64,000 nt of DNA from Ancylomarina sp. DW003. GTDB lineage: Bacteria; Bacteroidota; Bacteroidia; Bacteroidales; Marinifilaceae. The notes under the pieces are model-generated. The model was given only the letters and a program-made list of their open reading frames with translations. It was not told the DNA's origin and did no database searches. This document shows, piece by piece, positions 57,229 through 64,000 of the stretch (positions are counted from its first letter, which is position 1; every line of letters begins with the position of its first letter). Both the position numbers and the translations under genes were made by a program. The stretch spans positions 124,001-188,000 of the forward strand of contig NZ_JAKJSD010000008.1 of the NCBI RefSeq assembly GCF_029029505.1, given 5' to 3'.

Positions 57229-60200
57229 TTAAAATCCAAAATTTAAAGCAAATCTGTAGCTTGTTGCAATCGGATACCCAAAGTTATTCCTGGTTTCCGG
57301 ATCTATACCTGAATAACCGGTAATTGTAAGTAAATTATCAGCTTGCAAGCTCATTCTCAATCTTTTAATTCCAATATTTGCTTTTTTAAGTTTGGCTACC
57401 GGCATTCGATAAGCAAGAATAAGACTTTTCATTTTTATGTAGTCTCCCTTTTCATAATCAGTATCCAGTGGAACAGAACTAGACACATTGTCAGAATATG
57501 ATTCTATATCGGTAATATCGCCTGCCCTTCTCCAACGGTTTGTTTTATTCTTTAACACATTCAGTTTACTGTAATAGAGTGGATTTGAGCCAGCAGGAGA
57601 AGAAAGCCTTTCAGCAAATTTAGGAATGATATGCCCCGCCTCATATTTGAAATGGGTACTCAGATCCCAATTCTTGTAGCTTGCTGAAAAACCAAACCCA
57701 CCATGAAATGTAGGATTTAGCTGCCCCAGATTTACCCCTCGTGTAACGTCATCACTTATACTAACAGACGCTCTGGCAACGGTTTCCAGTGCATATGTAC
57801 CATCTTCTTGTAAACGTTTACCTTCTACCATTCTTTGGCCTGTAGTAACATTAACACCTTTATCTATTAAACCATATACAGCCTGTACACCTTGTCCACT
57901 CACACTTGGATCATCTGCAATAAGTGCTGATAGCTTCACATCGTCTAAACTATCGTAATAAGCGTTTGACACTTCATCCGTATTATAGGCTCCATTAAAA
58001 TCAAAGGTCAATGAAAAATTTTTGTTTTTTACAGCCGTATATTTAAGGCTAAGCTCATAACCTTCATTAAGCAAATCACTCACATTTGCTATTAAGGAAT
58101 GTACGCCTGATGAAATAGGTAATTGTTGGCTGTTTAAAAGATCAGAAACAGTATTGTGATAGTAGTTAAAAACAAACCCAAACTTGGAATTAAACATTTT
58201 TGCACCTACACTAATACTTTTCTCTTGCTTTTTCTCCCATTTAATTCCAGGATTAGGATATGAATAAGAGTCTGCAATTAATTCCCCATTATACCTGTTT
58301 GCTTCTGAGAGTGTAATTGTTGTAAAAGGATAAGCCGATCTGTTTATGTTTCCGGTAAAACCATACTCTCCTTTTATATGCAAGCTATTCAGGAACGAAA
58401 TATTCTGTAAAAAGTCTTCTTTATGAAGGTTCCATCTTCCACTAACCGACCATAAAGGTGTAAACCTTTCAGCTTCTCCAATTAAATCAGCTCCATCGTA
58501 TCGGGCATTAAAGTTTAAGATATACCTGTCGGCGTATCCCATTGTGACTGATGAAAAGAAAGAAGAATATCTGTCTTCACGATTCCATTTGTCACCAAAC
58601 TTAGATAAATCAACTACAGTTGCATCTATTCCGCTAATTTCCGGGTAACCTACCAAATCGTATTGAGGGTAATATTCCGGAAACCAAGCACTTACACTAT
58701 TGGTTTTTACAGCCGAAATTTCTTGTCCGAACAATGCATTCACATATAACTTATCGTACTCTTTCGAAAATTCCAAGGTATTATTAAACGAATATTCATC
58801 AGTAAACTGACCATCTTCAGAATAATAACCACGATTTTCCTCTTCTGTTAAATCGCGCTCTATTACGCTTCTAAAGAAACTCCGTTGAAAAGAGCTATAG
58901 GTTCCGGGATGTGCAAATCTTACAACATCTTTTTGAGTCTTTGTTGACACAAATTTCGTAGAAAACGTAAGACCATCTATGATCTTATAGGAAAGGTTTG
59001 CATACATACTAGTACTTGTATACTTTTCATTTCTTTGGGTCTTTTCAAGTTCGCTTAGAATATTAAAGGTTCCATATGCAGGCACATCAGCCAGTCCTTG
59101 TTTAGCAATAAAACTCAGATAAGTGTTATCGTAAGCATAAGTTCCATCATCATTGTAAGGCTTTTCATAAGGATTTGCATATACTGCATATTTAAAAGGA
59201 TCTACTGACGAATTGTGATAGTCCTTACCTTTCATGGTGGTATTCACTCCAAGAACAAGTTTAAGTTTATCATTGGGTTGGAATGTTCCTTTGGTCCTTA
59301 TTGCAGTATTATCGTAACTGTCACTTTTTAAAATCCCATCTTCTTCCTTTCTATTTATAGAAGCGTAGTACTGAATTTTCTTACTACCCCCAGAGATGTT
59401 AAGCCCGTAAGATTTCGATATAGAGGCACTAAAAAGTTCATCAAACCAGTCTGTATTGATTTTCGACAAGTTTTCAATTATACTATTCTTTTCTTCTCTG
59501 GAAATCTGACCTTCATTCATGTCATAAAGTGCTCTATAAACAGTCCCTCCCTGGTGTCTAAACATTGCATCACTTCCATAGTAATCCTCAAAAATCCCTT
59601 TCTCATACTCAATTTTTTCGGCAGTATTCATAAAACCCAGATCCAGGTCCGGACCATCTGATATAGAAACCGACCCATCAAAACTGACATACATATCACC
59701 TTCGCTTCCTGACTTTGTTGTAACAACAATGACACCATTTGCCGCTTTTGCCCCGTAAATGGATGTTGCAGCAGCATCTTTCAGTACGGTAATCGATTTA
59801 ATATCCGAAGCAGGAATATTTCCAATCCCGTTAGTCAAGAGACTAGCTTCACCACCACTTATATCAGGAGATTCTCCCTGTAGTGGTAACCCGTCAATAA
59901 TCCAAAGTGGTGTGGTACTTCCGGAAATAGAATTAATCCCCCTAATATGGATCTCGGCCGTTTGTCCGGCCTGCCCTGATGCCATAAAAGTTGACAGACC
60001 AGCTACTTTCCCTGCTAACAATTGATCTACCGAAGCGTATGGTTTATCGAGAATATCTTCTATGCCAATTACTTCAACAGAACCCGTCATGCGTTCCTTT
60101 TTCACCTCCTGGTAACCTGTTACAACAACCTCATCTAACTCACTGGTATCTTCCTCCAGTGTTACGTTGATATTGCTTTGGTCTCCTACCATTATCTCCT

Positions 60201-60768
60201 GAGCTTCCATTCCCACAAATGAAAATATCAGTACAGTATTTTTGTTATCAACCACAATAGAATATGCTCCATTAACATCGGTAACCGTACCATCAAAAGT
60301 TCCCTTAATTACAACTGAAACACCTGGCAGGGGTAAACCTTGTTTATCCTGAACCTCTCCTGTTATCGTTTTTTTCTCTTGCTTAACAGGAGTTTCAAGA
60401 GGCTTATGAGTTTTTTGTTTCACAATAACAACCTCATCAACAATTTCGTAGGTAAGATTGGTTCCTTCCAAACAAGCATCAAGAATTTCTTCAATGGTAG
60501 CATCCTGATATTCAACACTTAGTTGTTTTATATCTTCTACATCTTCAAGATCATAAACGAAAGTAAATTCACTATTGTTCCTGATCTCTTTGAACACTTC
60601 AACCAAACTTAAGTCATTCAAGCTTAGATTTAGTCTTGTATTTTGCGAGTACACACTTGCTGATACTTGCAAAACACTCACGACTATTAGCATTAGAGTC
60701 ATCTTCATAGCTAATAAAGGTTTGTTAAGTTTCCTTTTAGAGAAACTCAGGGTTCCATTTTTTTTCAT
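57229..60768 (-). CDS. SusC-family TonB-dependent receptor with STN signalling domain
   Basis: 1179 residues. The start MKKNGTLSFSKRKLNKPLL is the long basic leader common to this class and is followed by a hydrophobic signal segment. Domains in order: STN (LNLSLNDLSLVEVFKEIRNNSEFTFVYDLED), a CarboxypepD_reg-like domain (GEVQDKQGLPLPGVSVVIKG), plug with LDEVVVTGYQEVKKERMTG and the SusC signature variant YGAKAANGVIVVTTKSG, and a barrel ending YRFALNFGF. It pairs with FecR directly upstream. Uptake plus signalling; ligand unknown. Confidence 0.93.
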   Translation of the reverse strand: MKKNGTLSFSKRKLNKPLLAMKMTLMLIVVSVLQVSASVYSQNTRLNLSLNDLSLVEVFKEIRNNSEFTFVYDLEDVEDIKQLSVEYQDATIEEILDACLEGTNLTYEIVDEVVIVKQKTHKPLETPVKQEKKTITGEVQDKQGLPLPGVSVVIKGTFDGTVTDVNGAYSIVVDNKNTVLIFSFVGMEAQEIMVGDQSNINVTLEEDTSELDEVVVTGYQEVKKERMTGSVEVIGIEDILDKPYASVDQLLAGKVAGLSTFMASGQAGQTAEIHIRGINSISGSTTPLWIIDGLPLQGESPDISGGEASLLTNGIGNIPASDIKSITVLKDAAATSIYGAKAANGVIVVTTKSGSEGDMYVSFDGSVSISDGPDLDLGFMNTAEKIEYEKGIFEDYYGSDAMFRHQGGTVYRALYDMNEGQISREEKNSIIENLSKINTDWFDELFSASISKSYGLNISGGSKKIQYYASINRKEEDGILKSDSYDNTAIRTKGTFQPNDKLKLVLGVNTTMKGKDYHNSSVDPFKYAVYANPYEKPYNDDGTYAYDNTYLSFIAKQGLADVPAYGTFNILSELEKTQRNEKYTSTSMYANLSYKIIDGLTFSTKFVSTKTQKDVVRFAHPGTYSSFQRSFFRSVIERDLTEEENRGYYSEDGQFTDEYSFNNTLEFSKEYDKLYVNALFGQEISAVKTNSVSAWFPEYYPQYDLVGYPEISGIDATVVDLSKFGDKWNREDRYSSFFSSVTMGYADRYILNFNARYDGADLIGEAERFTPLWSVSGRWNLHKEDFLQNISFLNSLHIKGEYGFTGNINRSAYPFTTITLSEANRYNGELIADSYSYPNPGIKWEKKQEKSISVGAKMFNSKFGFVFNYYHNTVSDLLNSQQLPISSGVHSLIANVSDLLNEGYELSLKYTAVKNKNFSLTFDFNGAYNTDEVSNAYYDSLDDVKLSALIADDPSVSGQGVQAVYGLIDKGVNVTTGQRMVEGKRLQEDGTYALETVARASVSISDDVTRGVNLGQLNPTFHGGFGFSASYKNWDLSTHFKYEAGHIIPKFAERLSSPAGSNPLYYSKLNVLKNKTNRWRRAGDITDIESYSDNVSSSVPLDTDYEKGDYIKMKSLILAYRMPVAKLKKANIGIKRLRMSLQADNLLTITGYSGIDPETRNNFGYPIATSYRFALNFGF

Positions 60769-60826
60769 AGATTTGTACTATAGGTTTAACAATTCAATTC
60801 CTTTTAGGAATTGGGTTCTTAATCAG

Positions 60827-60858
60827 AGAGCAAAAGTTGTTGCAGCAACTTCTGCTCT
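60827..60858 (-). promoter_or_regulatory. A-tract hairpin between fecR and susC (second locus)
   Basis: agagcaaaagttg pairs with caacttctgctct over 13 positions (one mismatch), loop ttgcag. On the minus-strand RNA it is preceded by five A and not followed by U, as at the other two susC genes. It is 59 bases before the susC start and 19 after the fecR stop. Confidence 0.6.
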
Positions 60859-60877
60859 TTTTAAATACGAAACAAAA

Positions 60878-62050
60878 TTATTTTCTTACAGTTACGGCAT
60901 TGGATTTTACATCAAAATGAACTTTATTGGTTCTGGATAAAATATCCAACACCTTATCTATCGATTCATAACGCTTTACTTCAATAGAGAATCGTTTCTC
61001 CTTTACACTTGGGTTCATATAAAAGACTTTGAGTCCATACCATCTTTCCAGTTTCTCCATAATATTTTCAATACTTGCTTCTTCGAAAAAGAAAATTCCA
61101 TCCTTCCATAAGGCATAATTTCTCGCAATTACATGATTTACTGCGAATTGTTTTTCTCCTTCAGAAATAATAGCCTGCTGGTTGGGTTCAAGAATAACAC
61201 TTTCGCTATCTTTTCTCAGCTTTACACTTCCCTCTACCAATGTTGTTGTTACCGATTTCTGATCATGATATGCTTCTATATTGAACTCGGTTCCTAACAC
61301 CTCTATTTCTACATCTTTCACATCTACCACAAATGCTTTATTCTTATCGTGGGCAACATCGAAATAGACTTCTCCGTCTATCCATACTTTTCTTTTCTCC
61401 TGATTGAACTGAACAGGGTATTTTATCTGCGAGTCCGAATTCAGCCACACCTTTGTACCATCTGCGAGAGTGAGTTGATATTCGCCGCCAATTGGTACCT
61501 TAACCGTATTGTAAAGTATTTGATCAGCAGCATCAGCCTGAGTAGCATATGCCAGTAGTCCTTCTTTATTACTAATTAACGTGCCGTCTTTTTCAACAAT
61601 ACTATCGTTATTTTCATCCTCCAGATGTAATGTTTCCCCATTGTGTAATTGAAGCACTGCCTTCGATGATCCCGGCTCGATTTGTATTACTTCCAACTTG
61701 GCTGTCAAATCTAAAGTCCTAGTGGAGATATGGTAAAGTGTGCCTATAAAAGCTCCTATTACCAGAACCGCTGCTACACGTAATCCCCACTCCCATAATT
61801 TGAAAGTTTTTCTTTGAGGTTCAATTCCTGCTCCAACTTTTTGCCAGGCTGATTTCACATCAAGGCCATTGACAAAATCACTTCGGATTTGCCTGCTCTC
61901 TCCCTTTTTTATCTTCTCATAAAGTTTGAGATTTTCTTCTGACTCGTCTATCCAATTCTGAAGTTTTTCTTTTTCTTCACTGGACATATTTCCAACTATC
62001 TCTTTAGAAATCAATTGAGCAATTTGATATTTTGTGTGTAATTCTATCAT
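60878..62050 (-). CDS. FecR-family anti-sigma factor without adjacent sigma gene
   Basis: 390 residues. The cytoplasmic part has QIAQLISKEIVGNMSSEEKEKLQNWIDESEEN, a membrane helix lies at about 90-108 (GLRVAAVLVIGAFIGTLYHI), the FecR domain has PIGGEYQLTLADGTKVWLNSDSQIKYP and VLGTEFNIEAYHD, and the C-terminus is a DUF4974 domain (IENIMEKLERWYGLKVFYMNP). Function: periplasmic signal transfer to a sigma factor. The usual ECF sigma gene upstream is missing; the preceding 499 bases carry no gene, so the cognate sigma must be elsewhere or lost. Confidence 0.93.
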   Translation of the reverse strand: MIELHTKYQIAQLISKEIVGNMSSEEKEKLQNWIDESEENLKLYEKIKKGESRQIRSDFVNGLDVKSAWQKVGAGIEPQRKTFKLWEWGLRVAAVLVIGAFIGTLYHISTRTLDLTAKLEVIQIEPGSSKAVLQLHNGETLHLEDENNDSIVEKDGTLISNKEGLLAYATQADAADQILYNTVKVPIGGEYQLTLADGTKVWLNSDSQIKYPVQFNQEKRKVWIDGEVYFDVAHDKNKAFVVDVKDVEIEVLGTEFNIEAYHDQKSVTTTLVEGSVKLRKDSESVILEPNQQAIISEGEKQFAVNHVIARNYALWKDGIFFFEEASIENIMEKLERWYGLKVFYMNPSVKEKRFSIEVKRYESIDKVLDILSRTNKVHFDVKSNAVTVRK

Positions 62051-62549
62051 TTTTTAATATTCTTTTCTATATCTAGAACAATTTAAAATTTCAATTAGAT
62101 GAATGAATTAAAAAAAATTTACTTTTTTAAAATCATTTATTCAAATGAAATAGTAAAGACTAATTCCAAAATTGTCATTAGACTTCGTCATAATAACAAT
62201 TCGATCAAGAATGTCTAACATGCCAGTAATACTGCCACGTAAGATTTTCTAAACCAGGATTTACTCGATATGGCTTATATCTGCTGACATATAGGAATTT
62301 TTCAAATTCCTAATGACAGATCTCGGCTAATATTATATTGATATATAAGGTAAGGGATTAATAAGGATCTCCAAAATGGATTTTGAAATTTTGATCAAGC
62401 AAGTTTTTTGAAATTACCTCGATTTTTAGGGGTTCAGGCCTTTTTAGGGGATGTAAACGTCACTAGTACTAGTCTCTCAGCCTCCCTTTTTATCTCACAA
62501 ATGCTTTTGAGTAAAAATATCTTTTTATTTTTTTAGCCAGCGTATCAAT
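62051..62549. other. Gene-free stretch upstream of fecR
   Basis: No sigma-factor fragment is visible on either strand. A short inverted repeat aggaattt-ttc-aaattcct lies near 62283-62301. The fecR promoter candidate is listed separately. Confidence 0.5.
62114..62145 (-). promoter_or_regulatory. Candidate promoter of the second fecR operon
   Basis: On the minus strand TTTG (62145-62142), 20 bases, then TAAATTTT (62121-62114), one base from the TTTG / TAnnTTTG consensus. It would start transcription about 55 bases before fecR. Confidence 0.45.
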
Positions 62550-64000
62550 TTAAAAAGATGTTGTTAAATTAAGTGTTATTCCGGTATTTTTACTAACCGG
62601 TCTGCAAACACCACCAACACATATTAAACCACCACGTTGTCTCCCATAATTTAATGCAACGCGCGTTGCTCCTTTGGTAAAACTTCCTCCTACATTGAAA
62701 AAGTGAATTTTTGAATTCTCTTCTACATCACTTTCTTCATAATTGTATGAATCGTTAAAGTAAATTCCAAAGTTAGAATTGTGAAAATACTCTATTGTTC
62801 CACCAAGCCAGTTTTTTGAATCATCATCAGTTAATAAGTGTTGAGCTTCCAACCTAAGAGATTTTCCTTTTCCAAATTTATAAGTGCTCTCTGCTATTCC
62901 TATCCATGCATCCACTTCCTTATTGTTTGCTTTAAAATAATCGGCATTATAATAAAGGTTGATGTATGTGAATATTGAACTAAGTTTTGGAGACCACTTT
63001 TTTCTTACCTCCAGATTAAAATCTCTAAATAGTTTTTCCCCAAACTTAAAAAAATCTGTTTCGTAAGTTAGGGCATCACTGGAAAAGTATGGTATTCCAT
63101 TAGGGTCTGACACCTTTGTGTTAAGATCAGCCCAATAAGATAGGTTTGCAGTAACTTTGGTTCCGTATCTTCCGCCTAAAAGACTACCTTTTTTGAATTT
63201 GTAGAATACATCTATTTGGTAACCAATTTCTCCGGCTTTGACTTGTACTGTCTGATAATCTTCAACAGACAAACCCGGTTGAGCTTGATACAAGTAGATA
63301 TTTGCTAAAGTATAATCATACTGCTTTGTTAATGCCGGCAAATAGTTTAGGGTTCCTCTGTTTGTAAGATTAATCCTTCCATTTAAGTCTTCTCTCTGTG
63401 AATAAAAATTCATATTTTCCAAACGTCTGAAAGTAGAATTAATACCCAATCCTTTTTTTGAATAACCCAGATTGAAGTATAGAGCATTACCGTCAAAAAG
63501 TTTATTTTCTGATTTCCACCTTAAATCATCACTTTTTTTAACATACTCAATGTTTGAATAAAGATTTTTGATTGAAAGATCTAACCTAACTGAGTAAGCA
63601 TCAACATGATTAGGAACACTAACAACATCGTTTACATATCCGTAATCTTCACTTTTATTTACATAGCTAAAACCTAATGATAATTCGTCAAATAGATCAA
63701 CATCCAAAAGGTTCCTTAAATTAAATTCTGAATTTATACCCAATACATTTGATTCTGATACATCTAATCCTCGCCTTTGCTTTCCATACAATGCTGTTAA
63801 CTCAAGAAAATCAGTAGGATTATACCTGACTTTACCACCTCTTATTGAATTATTAACACCTAAAGCCCTGTCTTCCCAGGCACGAAACACCAAACCATTT
63901 CCAAATTGCTCATAAAAATACCCGGCAGTCACATCTAATTTTTTAGTTTTGTAATTGACATAATACTGAGCAAGATCAAATTTTTCATTGTATAACCAGT
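62550..64000 (-). CDS. DUF6029-like outer-membrane protein, 5' end cut by window edge
   Basis: The frame is open to the window edge (the last codons read WLYNEKFDLAQYYVNYKTKKL just before the GTG that looks like a start at 63932), so the gene begins outside. At least 483 residues are present. DUF6029-type segments are TAGYFYEQFGNGLVFRAWEDRALGVNNSIRGGKVRY and ALYGKQRRGLD, followed by alternating amphipathic strands and a C-terminal LNLTTSF ending in phenylalanine, typical of a beta-barrel recognised by the BAM complex. Function of the family is unknown. Two cysteines (CVGGVC) lie near the C-terminus. Confidence 0.75.
   Translation of the reverse strand, partial: WLYNEKFDLAQYYVNYKTKKLDVTAGYFYEQFGNGLVFRAWEDRALGVNNSIRGGKVRYNPTDFLELTALYGKQRRGLDVSESNVLGINSEFNLRNLLDVDLFDELSLGFSYVNKSEDYGYVNDVVSVPNHVDAYSVRLDLSIKNLYSNIEYVKKSDDLRWKSENKLFDGNALYFNLGYSKKGLGINSTFRRLENMNFYSQREDLNGRINLTNRGTLNYLPALTKQYDYTLANIYLYQAQPGLSVEDYQTVQVKAGEIGYQIDVFYKFKKGSLLGGRYGTKVTANLSYWADLNTKVSDPNGIPYFSSDALTYETDFFKFGEKLFRDFNLEVRKKWSPKLSSIFTYINLYYNADYFKANNKEVDAWIGIAESTYKFGKGKSLRLEAQHLLTDDDSKNWLGGTIEYFHNSNFGIYFNDSYNYEESDVEENSKIHFFNVGGSFTKGATRVALNYGRQRGGLICVGGVCRPVSKNTGITLNLTTSF

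Noticed and set aside
62051-62549. Decayed ECF sigma gene upstream of the second fecR
   Set aside because: No region 2 or region 4 sequence can be made out in any frame.
1-64000. CRISPR array, rRNA genes or insertion sequences
   Set aside because: No regularly spaced repeats, no rRNA-like blocks and no transposase frames were seen.

Overview
The window is AT-rich DNA from a member of the Bacteroidota. Evidence is the set of SusC/SusD pairs, FecR/ECF-sigma surface signalling, promoters of the TTTG-N20-TAnnTTTG type, absence of strong Shine-Dalgarno sequences, lipoprotein-rich loci and a cysteate synthase of the Bacteroidales type. A marine Marinilabiliales/Marinifilaceae-like bacterium is my best inference from the laminarin locus; the sequence alone does not prove the genus.

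Layout. (1) 1-3.4 kb: 3'-truncated cysteate synthase (minus), then a periplasmic thioredoxin-like protein and a small DUF6122 membrane protein (plus). (2) 3.4-19.9 kb: one long minus-strand locus, transcribed ECF sigma, FecR, STN-type SusC, Kelch lipoprotein, second SusC, SusD, two thioredoxin-fold proteins, a TlpA-like lipoprotein and an exported SRPBCC protein. Two related SusC receptors share one SusD. (3) 20-21 kb: CDF zinc/cation exporter. (4) 21.1-25.6 kb: plus-strand molybdenum-cofactor operon led by a recognisable promoter and a candidate Moco riboswitch, encoding a MobB-like P-loop protein, MoeA, an unusually short MoaA, MoaC and a MOSC-MogA fusion. (5) 25.7 kb: tRNA-Ser(UGA). (6) 26.4-53.5 kb: a complete beta-1,3/1,6-glucan (laminarin) utilisation locus, all minus strand: SusR-like regulator, SusC, SusD, surface glycan-binding lipoprotein, PKD-GH16, GH16, sugar-porter MFS, GH149 phosphorylase, three GH17, GPH permease, GH30, another clan-A glycosidase, a twice-frameshifted mutarotase-like gene and a second GPH permease. 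(7) 54.1-62 kb: FecR, STN-SusC, SusD and a lipoprotein with a destroyed pappalysin active site. (8) 62.5-64 kb: 5'-truncated DUF6029 outer-membrane protein.

How the genes fit together. In the laminarin locus, surface GH16/GH30 enzymes would cut and debranch the glucan, SusCD import oligosaccharides, periplasmic GH17/GH enzymes trim them, MFS permeases bring glucose and short oligosaccharides inside, and cytoplasmic GH149 (phosphorolysis) plus two signal-less GH17 enzymes finish the job. The two FecR loci are signal-responsive uptake systems of unknown substrate.

Most notable observations: the whole laminarin locus lies between tRNA-Ser and a 14-bp repeat of the tRNA 3' end, as in an integrated island; three susC genes are preceded by similar A-tract hairpins; a pseudo-protease, a doubly frameshifted gene with two A8 tracts, a candidate Moco riboswitch and a shortened MoaA are also present.
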